Assembly (NCBI GenBank): GCA_030442055.1
Contig: JAUJEB010000002.1
Coordinates: 62,001 to 126,000 of the forward strand
Source: Agaribacillus aureus
GTDB lineage: Bacteria > Bacteroidota > Bacteroidia > Cytophagales > Cyclobacteriaceae
Direction of reading: 5' to 3'
DNA: 64,000 nt
Numbering within the stretch: position 1 is the first letter of the stretch; each line of letters begins with the position of its first letter. This document shows, one piece after another, positions 45,958-54,874 of the stretch. The notes below the pieces were generated by a model that worked only from the letters and a program-made list of their open reading frames with translations, was not told where the DNA came from and searched no databases. The position numbers were made by a program, and so were the translations under genes.

Positions 45958-47121
45958 ATGGAGACAACTAATACCATCATCATTGGGGCTAGTGCTGCCG
46001 GCTTGGCTTGTGCAGCACAATTGGAGAAAAGAGGGATCAGCTATAAAATAATTGAAAAACACAGCCATGTTGCCCATGCCTGGAGAAACCATTATGACCG
46101 ATTGCATTTGCACACCCATAAGCATGCCTCCGATTTGCCATTTGTTAAATTCCCCAAAAAAACGCCTAAATACCCGGCTAAACATAAGGTAGTTCAGTAT
46201 TTAGAAAACTATTGCAACACTTTAGGGATCAGGCCATCCTTTAATGTCAAAGCTGCCAAAATCCAAAAAGTTGATGATACATGGGTTATTCACACCAATA
46301 ATGGAACAATCAAATCTAACAACGTCATTATTTGCACAGGCAATACCAATAGGCCAAAGAAATACACAAAAACGGGATTAGAAAGCTTTTCGGGGACCAT
46401 ATTACATAGCTCTGAATATAAAAATGGCCAGGTCTTTAAGGGTAAGAAGGTTCTGGTCGTTGGCTTTGGAAATTCAGCTGGGGAAATCGCCATGTGCCTG
46501 CATGAGCACGGCGCGAAACCTACACTATCGGTTCGTTCTCCCGTCAATATTATCCCCAGAGATATTTTAGGTATTCCGGTGCTCCAAATCAGCATATAGC
46601 AGTCCAGATTCCCGGTGCGACTGGTAGACAGTTTGAATAAGCCTTTGATTCAATGGCTCATAGGAGATGTTGAAAAATACGGACTCAAAAAACTACCTTA
46701 TGGTCCGATAGAGCAAATAGTTGGGCATCACCAGGTTCCCTTACTCGACATTGGTACGATTGGCCTGATAAAAAAGGGACAAATAAAAGTTCTTGGTGAC
46801 GTGATATCCATTAATAAGAATAGGATACTATTTGAAGACGATACCCAGGAGAATTTTGATGCAATTATTGCGGCTATTGGCTATGAAACTGGACTGGATC
46901 AAATCATAACCCTGGATGCCGGCAGGAAAGCCGATATCAAACAAAAGATTTCGAACAGAAAACAATTTGGTAAAGACCGTCTGTATTTCTGTGGATATTA
47001 TGTAGCTCCTACCGGAATGTTAAGGGAAATCGCTTGGGAGTCGGGGATGATAGCGGATCGTATTCAGAGAGGGGGATCATTAAATTATCTCTCGTCGGCT
47101 TCCGGCGTAAATAAGGTGTAA
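45958..47121 (+). pseudogene. Flavin-containing monooxygenase (FMO/YUCCA-like) interrupted by an in-frame amber codon
   Basis: Reading from the ATG at 45958, the frame runs to a TAG at 46597-46599 and then continues, in the same frame, to a stop at 47119-47121. Together the 387 codons make a normal-length NAD(P)/FAD monooxygenase: FAD motif IIGASAAGLACAAQLEKRG near the start, the FMO fingerprint with SFSGTILHSSEY near residue 142, and a second dinucleotide motif VLVVGFGNSAGEIA near residue 165. The second part (46615 on) has the C-terminal FAD region with DAIIAAIGYETG and YFCGYYV. A single base change, or a sequencing error, explains the break. It lies upstream of the radical SAM gene group on the same strand. 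Confidence 0.85.
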
Positions 47122-47252
47122 ATCGGTCTACTAGACTCCAAGCCGGATTTGATCCTGTTCCCATTTTCAAACTTCTTCACCAGTGGTAATTATTTAAACA
47201 TTTGAAGGATAACTGCCCGGCCGCAAGGCTTTGCACCAAATTATGGTGCTGG

Positions 47253-47277
47253 AAAAATGCCCAAGACTGGGTATTGA
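47253..47277 (+). promoter_or_regulatory. Inverted repeat operator, copy 1
   Basis: The segment holds TGCCCA-AGAC-TGGGTA with flanking AAAA and TTGA. It lies about 50 bp before the 113-residue gene. Copy 2 at 48737-48760 differs in only three bases of the centre. Shared, palindromic and upstream of two blocks, it is a good candidate for a common regulator site. Confidence 0.65.
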
Positions 47278-47325
47278 TTATACCAATAACCTCTATGAAC
47301 TTTAAAGAAATTAAGTTTTAACGCC

Positions 47326-47667
47326 ATGAACAAAAGACAAAACGCCATGAATGAAGAACAAATAAACACCTTAAAAATCAGATTGAAAGGAATGCCTGAA
47401 GAAAAAATGGATTTGATCATTGGCAAAATTGATCTGCTTGTCAATAATGGATTTAACCCTCAGGATATATTTCCATTAGGTATTCCAACAAATCCAGATG
47501 AAATGAATAAAGCCGTGGTCAAGTTTATTACCAGACCTGGAGAAGATCACCAATCTCTAATTGATTTTATTAATAGTCGTGATGATTTTGGCGATTTGAG
47601 GATTTTTACTTTGGGAATCATTAGAAATGATTTTGTAAGCACCGAGGTCATGATTGGCGGAAATTAG
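47326..47667 (+). CDS. Unrecognised 113-residue protein paired with a radical SAM enzyme
   Basis: The product starts with an acidic helical segment (about residues 8-38: EEQINTLKIRLKGMPEEK) followed by mixed beta/alpha sequence with QDIFPLGIPTNPDEM, VVKFITRPGEDHQ, LIDFINSRDDFGDLR and a C-terminus ending STEVMIGGN. It has no Cys, no signal peptide, no membrane helix. The stop codon is only 7 bp before the radical SAM ATG, and an upstream inverted repeat serves the pair. It could be a precursor peptide, a recognition partner or an unrelated regulator; I cannot choose from sequence. An alternative start is at 47347. Confidence 0.65.
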   Translation: MNKRQNAMNEEQINTLKIRLKGMPEEKMDLIIGKIDLLVNNGFNPQDIFPLGIPTNPDEMNKAVVKFITRPGEDHQSLIDFINSRDDFGDLRIFTLGIIRNDFVSTEVMIGGN

Positions 47668-47674
47668 CTCCGGC

Positions 47675-48628
47675 ATGTCTAGAAAGGTGTTTCAACTTCA
47701 TCCGTCGCAATTTTGTAACTACTCGTGTTTGCATTGTTATTCATCATCTTCGCCACATATCAGATCTTATGTCGATAAAAATTTGATAGCAGGTGCAATA
47801 AAAGATGCCGCCAGTTTAGGTTATCAAAGGCTTTCGGTTTCAGGCGGTGAGCCCTTGCTATACCCTTACTTAACCGACATTTTAAGTGCGGCCAAAAATC
47901 ACGGAATGAGTACTTCGCTTATTACCAATGGTTCATTTCCGGAAGGAAAATACAAGTCGTTGATAGGATTAGTAGATGTCATTGGTGTAAGCCTGGATGG
48001 AACAAAAGAACTGCATAACACCATACGAAAAAACCGGTCAGCCTTTGAAAAGGTGGATCGGTTTTTGGATTTTTCAGTTAAATACTTCAAAAATATTGGG
48101 ATTGTTTTTGCGCTTACCGACCAGTCATGGGAGTTCTTGCCGGATATTTTTAGTTACGGAAAATCCAGGAATGTGTCGATCATTCAAATCCATCCTTTGG
48201 AAAGAGTCGGTAGAGCGAAATCGTCAAATGGTATTTCGCTATCATTAGATAACCTGAAACGCGCCTACTTATTAAACAGTGTTATTAGCAGTCAATACCC
48301 GTTTTATGTACAATTCGATGCATTAAGCAAAGATACTGCGATCAGAACTATGACCCCAAAAGATGGCATCGAGGTAGCTGCGGAAGCGATCGACCTTCTC
48401 GTTATGAATGAAAAAGGAGAGGTCCTGCCATATACCTATGGTATACCCAATAATTGGCAGGTGGCTAATCTGAACAAAACCAGCCTGAATGAAGGATGGC
48501 AGTACTTTAAAGAAAACAAATTTCTTCCTTTTCAAAAATGGTGTGAAGATACTATCGGATCGATCAAAGATGTTCTATTTACACCTAGTACTATTTACGC
48601 TGAAAGATCTTTCATTCAAAGGGATTAA
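47675..48628 (+). CDS. Radical SAM enzyme without SPASM domain
   Basis: The ATG at 47675 is preferred over an in-frame TTG at 47654 that overlaps the previous gene. The 317-residue product has the cluster motif C14-N-Y-S-C18-L-H-C21, GYQRLSVSGGEPLLYPYLTD (the GGEP strand), SLITNGS, and VDVIGVSLDG, a classic radical SAM core. The C-terminal part (after about 200) lacks the Cys-rich SPASM block, with only one Cys (KWCEDT). The small protein upstream and the ferritin-like enzyme downstream point to a modification pathway rather than a housekeeping role. Substrate unknown. Confidence 0.88.
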   Translation: MSRKVFQLHPSQFCNYSCLHCYSSSSPHIRSYVDKNLIAGAIKDAASLGYQRLSVSGGEPLLYPYLTDILSAAKNHGMSTSLITNGSFPEGKYKSLIGLVDVIGVSLDGTKELHNTIRKNRSAFEKVDRFLDFSVKYFKNIGIVFALTDQSWEFLPDIFSYGKSRNVSIIQIHPLERVGRAKSSNGISLSLDNLKRAYLLNSVISSQYPFYVQFDALSKDTAIRTMTPKDGIEVAAEAIDLLVMNEKGEVLPYTYGIPNNWQVANLNKTSLNEGWQYFKENKFLPFQKWCEDTIGSIKDVLFTPSTIYAERSFIQRD

Positions 48629-48736
48629 CAAATTAAGCAGATAAATAGGATAAATCTCCTTCTTTTTCATGGCATTCTTTTAAAATGGCAATTTAAGCTA
48701 GTGTTTATATTTCGGCGCTTGGAAAACACTATTATT

Positions 48737-48760
48737 AAAATGCCCAACCTTGGGTATTGA
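48737..48760 (+). promoter_or_regulatory. Inverted repeat operator, copy 2
   Basis: It holds TGCCCAA-CC-TTGGGTA with the same AAAA/TTGA flanks as copy 1; 21 of 24 positions agree. It lies 156 bp before the ferritin-like gene, in the 287-bp gap after the radical SAM gene. The rest of that gap holds no gene. Confidence 0.65.
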
Positions 48761-48915
48761 GAAGGACATTTGGCGAAGCTAAATTTAAGTGTACTAAATG
48801 GTTTATATCAAGGCCTGATTAAACAATAAATACCAATGTCAAAAATGATGAAGATCTTTGTGGATAGCAGATGTACCTTATGGTTTTATGAAATTTGAAA
48901 TTAATTGTTCTTATC

Positions 48916-50079
48916 ATGATTAGACTCCTCAATAGGGCTTCGGAAAGAGAGATGGAAGAATCTACAGAAAACCAAGAACTTATCTTGTATGAGATCGTGC
49001 GTGACTTTGGAAGCCCAAAGATCGAGCTTATACGGCTTTTAAAAGAAGCCTCTGAAATTGAGCACTCCTTAATGCTGCAATACTTATTTGCTTGTTTCTC
49101 AATAAAAAACAAATATGGGACCCTGAAAGGGTTTGCATTTCCAGGATCAAAATCATTAATGGGTATCGCCGTTCAAGAAATGCAACACCTTCAATATGTC
49201 TGTCTTTTTCTTCAGAAGTTAGGGATAGCGCCCAGCTTAGACAGGCAAGATTTTCCATATGAGCCTGACATTTATCCTTTTGAATTTAATCTGGAACCTT
49301 TAACAATTGACACAGTAGCTAAATATGTTTATACCGAAGCAAGTTTCAAAGACATTGATCCATCCAATGGACAAGACATGCCGTTTAAATTGAAATTAAA
49401 AAATGTACTTGGCCAGAGTTTTAATATAAATTTGCTTTCAGGACTGTATGATCGAATAATTGAGCTGGCTACGGAAGTTAAGGCGCAGGATAGCGCTCTT
49501 AAAATCGAACAATCCATCAACCATATGATATTCGTTCGGGACCAGGGCGAAGATGAGCATTTTACATTTTTTAAATCTGTTTTTTTAGGGTCGCACCCAG
49601 CTTTTGACGGAATTGATAACGTGTGGGATTTGCCAGAGGATCATAAAGACTATCCATCTAATTTGCTCAAAAAAAACCCAAGCGCATTTATCGGACATGT
49701 AAATTCAATAGAGGGTTTTGTGGATCGCAGTATTGCTTGGTTGAGCAATATTCACTATTGGACAATTTTATTGTTATTAGAGCAATCATACAGATATGCA
49801 TCGAATAGTTCTTTATATATGGATATCGCCAAAAAGCATATGGTGAGCCCTTTAAACATTTTGGGAAACAAGCTATCGGAAATAGGGATAGGAGTGCCCT
49901 TCGATAGATTAAGTATTGGATATAACCCTGGTATTGACGAACGCGAAAACAATAATTTCATTGTTGAAATCATGAAGGAAGGGAAGAGGGTTGTAAATGA
50001 CGTAAAGGATCATTTACCGTTGACTTTTGATACTTTTTTATATGATAATACCATAACACAAATCAAAAATATTAAATAG
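48916..50079 (+). CDS. Ferritin-like di-iron protein, VioB/iminophenyl-pyruvate dimer synthase type
   Basis: The 387-residue product (ATG at 48916; 48952 also possible) carries a four-helix ferritin-like domain of the type found in VioB: KEASEIEHSLMLQYLFACFSIK with Glu49/His50, then GIAVQEMQHLQYVCLFLQKLG with an E-x-x-H (Glu88, His91), and a second half with QSINHMIFVRDQGEDEHF near residue 198-215 (again a Glu and E-x-H pair). The E...ExxH...E...ExH set would hold a di-iron centre. VioB-type proteins couple indole-3-pyruvate imines; this family also occurs in clusters of unknown products. The gene is followed at 1 bp by the next gene. Confidence 0.78.
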   Translation: MIRLLNRASEREMEESTENQELILYEIVRDFGSPKIELIRLLKEASEIEHSLMLQYLFACFSIKNKYGTLKGFAFPGSKSLMGIAVQEMQHLQYVCLFLQKLGIAPSLDRQDFPYEPDIYPFEFNLEPLTIDTVAKYVYTEASFKDIDPSNGQDMPFKLKLKNVLGQSFNINLLSGLYDRIIELATEVKAQDSALKIEQSINHMIFVRDQGEDEHFTFFKSVFLGSHPAFDGIDNVWDLPEDHKDYPSNLLKKNPSAFIGHVNSIEGFVDRSIAWLSNIHYWTILLLLEQSYRYASNSSLYMDIAKKHMVSPLNILGNKLSEIGIGVPFDRLSIGYNPGIDERENNNFIVEIMKEGKRVVNDVKDHLPLTFDTFLYDNTITQIKNIK

Positions 50080-50080
50080 C

Positions 50081-50767
50081 ATGGCTGAATACAATTCAAA
50101 TCTGGCCAATGATTTTTGGTTCGATTTCGACAATCAATTTTTGTGGCACCCAACACCTGAAACTGGTCAGGACTATCAAATGGCATTTCGTTCGGATGGA
50201 ATAGATGGATTTTATAATTTGATGATTGTAACCAGAAATCAAGGAACTTTTCCAACTAGTTTCATCCAGTATTTTCAAGATCGAAAAATAGCCATTGATA
50301 GTTTAGCAGAGAAGCAATTAGAAGTATTCCGTAATTACTTTGATGAAGACCTGGAGTGTTACCGTCGGTTATTCGAAGATTTTGGACAGGGAATTTTATA
50401 TGATACAAGGCGTGCAACATCACAATATAGGAACACCATCATACACACGATGGATGCAACTTCAGTGTCGCCACCAGTAGGATATCATCGATGGCATGGC
50501 TTCATCAGAACGTATTGTCTCTTAAATGATATCACAGATGGTATTTGGCTGGAAATAAATCGGTTTATGTGTCTGGCGTGGGCGATTCAGTCTATTATGA
50601 AACCTATTGGCACATCTAGCGATGGGTCAAACCCCGGAAATACACCGATGTCAAGTGATAGACTTCAAGTTTTAAAAGATAAGTTTTTGATGTATTCTTT
50701 TGCTGATCTAGACGACGAGTTTGAAAATAGGCCATATCCGGACTTTGGAGATAGTATGTTTGCCTAG
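50081..50767 (+). CDS. Unrecognised partner of the ferritin-like protein
   Basis: The 228-residue product starts 1 bp after the stop of the ferritin-like gene, so the two are translated together. It is largely helical, without signal peptide or clear motif; it has many aromatic residues (FWFDFDNQFLWHP, YHRWHGFIRTYCLL) and acidic patches. I know no family. A subunit or accessory role with the di-iron protein is inferred only from the gene order. It ends the gene group; nothing recognised follows for 229 bp. Confidence 0.6.
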   Translation: MAEYNSNLANDFWFDFDNQFLWHPTPETGQDYQMAFRSDGIDGFYNLMIVTRNQGTFPTSFIQYFQDRKIAIDSLAEKQLEVFRNYFDEDLECYRRLFEDFGQGILYDTRRATSQYRNTIIHTMDATSVSPPVGYHRWHGFIRTYCLLNDITDGIWLEINRFMCLAWAIQSIMKPIGTSSDGSNPGNTPMSSDRLQVLKDKFLMYSFADLDDEFENRPYPDFGDSMFA

Positions 50768-50996
50768 TGATGCAATAGCCATTAAGAATTTTCAAATTGC
50801 AAAGGATAAAACCTTATGATCCCCATTGCTTGGTAGTGAATCTATAGCGTTCTCCTGCGAAAAACCTAATCGCTCTACTAAGATCAAACGATATTTTCTA
50901 TTTTATAGAACTAATAACAATTTCTTTCATATATTTATTCTATAAAAAATACTTAAGCAGGTATCAGCCAAACACATCACCATAAATAGTTAAAAC

Positions 50997-52103
50997 ATGA
51001 GAAACGGAATTTTTATCCTCACACTCTTTATGCTTTTGTCCTTAACCTCAAAGGCGCAGATAACCTTTCCTGCCGACGGCAACAAAAAAGCTTCCGTCTC
51101 AGAATATATTGGCATTACCGAAGTAAAAATTAACTATTCCAGGCCGGGTGTAAAGGGGAGGGAAGGTAAAATCTGGGGGCAGCTGGTGCATTACGGATTC
51201 ATAAATTTTGGCTATGGTACCAGCAAGTCCGCTCCCTGGCGCGCAGGTGCCAACGAAAACACCACCATTGAGTTTTCAACGGATGTATTTATTGAAGGTC
51301 AGCCGCTTACAAAGGGAAAGTACGGATTTTTTATAGCCATGGGACCCGAAAAGGCCACAGTAATCTTTTCAAAGTACAATACAGCCTGGGGCAGTTTTTA
51401 TTATGATGAAAAAGACGATGCCTTGCGGGTAGAAGTGCCGGTCCTTAAACAAGAGCAAAGTGTAGAATGGCTGAAATATGAATTCGAAGACCAGACAGAC
51501 AATAGCGCCGTCGTTTCCATGCAATGGGAAAAAGTAAAGGTTCCCTTGAAGGTATCGGTTGATTTGAATAAAATCCAGCTAGAATCCTTCAGAAAGGAGG
51601 TTAACTCAGGTATATTTTATGCCTATTGGCAAAACTTGCAAAGAGCGGCCAATTATTGCCTGGTAAACAATATCAACCTGGAAGAAGCCCTGGGCTGGGC
51701 GCACCGGTCGGTTTATTCTTATTTTGGCGAATCCAACTTCAAGACGCTATCTACCTATGCCGGATTACTGGAGAAAAACAACCGCCAGCAGGAGGCAGAC
51801 TCGATCCTTCAACTTGCTATCCCCATGGGGAAGGTCAGGCAGCTATTCAACTACGGTGTCGACCTGAATAAAATACAACAACACGACAAAGCCTTTGCTA
51901 TTTTCCAGAAAAACTATGACAAGCACCCGGAAGATGTTTATGCACACCTTGGTATGGCAAGCGGTTATTATCACCTGGGTGATGAGAAAAAAGCGCTGAA
52001 ATTTTGTAAATCCGGGCGCGAAAAAGTAAAAGGTTCCGCCTGGCATTCCTACATAGATGCGACGATGGAAAAGATTAAGGCAGGGGAAGAAATTTTTAGG
52101 TAG
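50997..52103 (+). CDS. Secreted DUF2911 protein with TPR-like tail
   Basis: The 368-residue product has a signal peptide (ends LTSKAQ). DUF2911 covers about residues 25-165: ITEVKINYSRPGVKGREGKIWGQLV, PWRAGANENTTIEFSTDVFIEGQPL, GKYGFFIAMG. The rest is helical with TPR-like pairs (ALGWAHRSVYSYFGESN, AIFQKNYDKHPEDVYAHLGMASGYYHLGDEKKAL). DUF2911 proteins are common, secreted and without known function in Cytophagales. It forms a single-gene unit here. Confidence 0.85.
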   Translation: MRNGIFILTLFMLLSLTSKAQITFPADGNKKASVSEYIGITEVKINYSRPGVKGREGKIWGQLVHYGFINFGYGTSKSAPWRAGANENTTIEFSTDVFIEGQPLTKGKYGFFIAMGPEKATVIFSKYNTAWGSFYYDEKDDALRVEVPVLKQEQSVEWLKYEFEDQTDNSAVVSMQWEKVKVPLKVSVDLNKIQLESFRKEVNSGIFYAYWQNLQRAANYCLVNNINLEEALGWAHRSVYSYFGESNFKTLSTYAGLLEKNNRQQEADSILQLAIPMGKVRQLFNYGVDLNKIQQHDKAFAIFQKNYDKHPEDVYAHLGMASGYYHLGDEKKALKFCKSGREKVKGSAWHSYIDATMEKIKAGEEIFR

Positions 52104-52427
52104 GTTCCCAATAAGTTGGTCGTTCCTGCTAAAATAACTTTCGAACTAATAGTATACTTATGTAATCCCAATAGAGATCGGGATTGACAGTGAAAGAGTT
52201 TTTCCTTGATAATAAACTGTTGTCATTGTCCATCAATGGGCATCGTTGTCCATTGGTGCACAAGCAAATCCAAAAGGTTTTAGCCGCCTGCGTCAAATTT
52301 CCGCTTAAACATGCTTTTTATGATTTGGCACAATGCCTGTCATGATTAGCTATGCGGTAAACTCATCCTGGATTTTAAATGGGTTACCTTCAATCCGGAT
52401 AAATAATATCACTATGAACTATAAACC
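52104..52427. other. Gene-free stretch with a hairpin
   Basis: A stem AATCCC / GGGATT lies at 52164-52185, with no T-tract. Further on there are short repeats of TTGTCCATTG-like sequence at about 52211-52260, and a TGGCAC at about 52327 that does not complete a sigma-54 site. No gene is supported. Confidence 0.35.
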
Positions 52428-54803
52428 ATGATCCAGCATTACATTAAAATAGCCTGGCGAGTTGTTATTAAAGGAAGAAGGCAATATCTCTTGCTGGCCT
52501 TCGGGCTTTCAATCGGTTTAACGATAGCCTTGTTGATCGGGTATTTTATATATCACGAATTAAGCTACGACCGTTTTCACGCCAAAAAAGATCATATTTA
52601 CAGGCTTTTATACAGCCATGATAATGGTGAAATAAAAGTCCCTATTTTTTCAGCGACCTTTTTGCAGGAAGTATCACCTGCCTTAACTGGTATTGAAAAT
52701 GCTACCCGGTTAAATACCTATTCCGAGCCTGTTTTTACTTTGGCCAACCGGCTCATTTCACCTGACCAACTTATCTTTACCGATCCTTCATTTTTTGATA
52801 TGTTCTCCTTTAGGCTGATGGAGGGTGACCCTGACGATCTGGAACAACCGTTCAACATTTTTGTCTCTAAAAGTTTTGCCGATACCCACTTTAAGAACCA
52901 GGATCCGGTTGGCAAAACCCTGATCTATGAAAATGAGCATCACTTCACCGTCAAAGGCATTTATGATGATTTTCCTGATAACTCAATTTTCCAGGGGGAT
53001 TTAATAGCGAGTTTTAGCAGCAGGGAAAAAATCAATCCTTATGAATTTAAGTATTGGTATTCCAAAGGAACCCGTATTTATCTGGCACTCCACCCAAAGA
53101 TCATTCCTGAAGAATTTGTCGCTCAGGTAGTGGCAGTCCATAACAAAGTTAAACCAGATTATGAAAACGAGGCCAATTTTGCCCTTCAGCCGCTGGATGA
53201 AATTCACCTGCATTCCGTAGACATTCACTGGGACAACGTGAAAAAAGGGGATATTAAAGTAGTCATTGGGTTGGGTGTATTATGTGTGTTCATACTGCTT
53301 ATCTGCATAATTAATCATATCCTGATGCATACCGCCCTTTTGGCCGCCAGGATTACCGGTATGGAAATACAAAAGGTCATTGGCGCCAATCTATGGCAGC
53401 TTTTGGGACAAACGTTATTTGAAACTTTACTTACCATATTTATCGCCTGTTTTTTCTCCTGTTTATTCTTGGATTTATTGATCCCCTGGTTCAACAATGC
53501 CGCCGGCACGCAGTTACAATTGACACAATTTACGACCTCTCCATTTTGGTTTTATATTCTGTTGGGATTAATCACCATTTTTATTTTGATTTTCATTCAG
53601 CCGGTCTTTTTCATCTTGAGGCTTTCCTTAAAACCCAGGCTCAGGCAAAGACCGGTTTTTTGGAAAAAAACTATTGTCAGTACCAACATAATCGTTCAGT
53701 TTGCTTTTACAGTAACCATGCTGATAGGGTCTATTATTTTGTACAAGCAAATAAAACTGATTACCGAAAAGAAATTGGGTTTTGACAAAGAGCAACTGGT
53801 AGTCATTGAAAATCCGTGGGACCGGGAAATGGCGCATCGTTTTTCAAGATTTCAAAATGAAATATTGCACTATCCTTTCGTGAAAGCCGTAGCAGGTACA
53901 CGTAACGCTCCTCTGGAAAATATAAATAATGGTGGGGCTTTTTACACCACTTCTGACCCGGAGAAATGGATTAATGCCGGCAGGATCCAAATCACCCCCA
54001 ATTTATTTGAAATATTGGGCGTTGAATTTATTGCCGGAGAAAACTTTAAGTCGACTTTTGATCTTAACCGTAACAGTGTGATCATCAATGAAGCTGCTTA
54101 TGCCCAACTAGGCGTACAGGAGATCATTGGGCGTGAAATTATATATCCCAATATCAGGAAGGAGGCTTTTACCGTGGTAGGGGTAGTTAAAAATATCCAG
54201 CACGAAAGCGCTCATGAGGCCAGCAGGGCCTGTGTTTATATTCAGTGCGATAAAGACCAGAACAGGTTACCTAACATTATTGTGAGGCTAACGCGAAATG
54301 ATCACAAAGCATCTATGGCCACCTTGGAATCCGTATGGAAAAAACTAGCACCGCAATGGCCTTTTTCATTTCATTTTATGGACGAAAGGATCAACCACGT
54401 TTATGCCTATGAGATCAAATCTCTAGGTCTTTTATCGAAGATGACAGCAGTCGCTATTCTTATCTCTTGTCTGGGGATCATGAGTTTTTCCATGTTGACC
54501 ATCGAGCAACGCACGAAAGAAATCGGGATCAGGAAAGTTGCGGGCGCCGGTATCAAAGATATTCTGGTTTTACTGAATAAAAATTACGTAAAATGGGCGT
54601 TTATTGGTTTTTTAACTGCCGTACCGATTGCCTGGTATGCGGCACAGCGGTGGCTTGAAAACTTTGCTTATAAAATTGAATTGAGTTGGTGGTTTTTTGC
54701 GGCCGCGGGTGGCTTGATCACATTGGTAGCCATAATGACTTTAAGCTGGCATAGCTGGCGGGCGGCTAAAAGAAACCCGGTAGAAGCGCTGAGGTATGAG
54801 TAA
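52428..54803 (+). CDS. ABC transporter permease, FtsX/MacB type
   Basis: The 791-residue permease lacks the prefix domain of the copies at 9142 and 24411 and starts straight into HYIKIAWRVVIKG and a first membrane helix (LLLAFGLSIGLTIALLIGYF). Two MacB-type periplasmic domains alternate with FtsX blocks (residues about 280-400, then about 670-790 with EQRTKEIGIRKVAGAGI). The first FtsX block is divergent: the usual FINLSTA motif is replaced by a NHILMHTALLAARITG stretch. It meets the next permease gene tail to tail with a 71-bp gap. The ATPase must be elsewhere. Substrate unknown. Confidence 0.88.
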   Translation: MIQHYIKIAWRVVIKGRRQYLLLAFGLSIGLTIALLIGYFIYHELSYDRFHAKKDHIYRLLYSHDNGEIKVPIFSATFLQEVSPALTGIENATRLNTYSEPVFTLANRLISPDQLIFTDPSFFDMFSFRLMEGDPDDLEQPFNIFVSKSFADTHFKNQDPVGKTLIYENEHHFTVKGIYDDFPDNSIFQGDLIASFSSREKINPYEFKYWYSKGTRIYLALHPKIIPEEFVAQVVAVHNKVKPDYENEANFALQPLDEIHLHSVDIHWDNVKKGDIKVVIGLGVLCVFILLICIINHILMHTALLAARITGMEIQKVIGANLWQLLGQTLFETLLTIFIACFFSCLFLDLLIPWFNNAAGTQLQLTQFTTSPFWFYILLGLITIFILIFIQPVFFILRLSLKPRLRQRPVFWKKTIVSTNIIVQFAFTVTMLIGSIILYKQIKLITEKKLGFDKEQLVVIENPWDREMAHRFSRFQNEILHYPFVKAVAGTRNAPLENINNGGAFYTTSDPEKWINAGRIQITPNLFEILGVEFIAGENFKSTFDLNRNSVIINEAAYAQLGVQEIIGREIIYPNIRKEAFTVVGVVKNIQHESAHEASRACVYIQCDKDQNRLPNIIVRLTRNDHKASMATLESVWKKLAPQWPFSFHFMDERINHVYAYEIKSLGLLSKMTAVAILISCLGIMSFSMLTIEQRTKEIGIRKVAGAGIKDILVLLNKNYVKWAFIGFLTAVPIAWYAAQRWLENFAYKIELSWWFFAAAGGLITLVAIMTLSWHSWRAAKRNPVEALRYE

Positions 54804-54874
54804 AGCGTATATGGTAAAAAAGCTATAGCCAGGGTCTTGGAAAACGATTTTCAATGCCATTTGTATGGATCTTG

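Noticed and set aside
52321-52345. TGGCAC sequence resembling the -24 part of a sigma-54 promoter
   Set aside because: The -12 part (TTGC) is missing at the required spacing.
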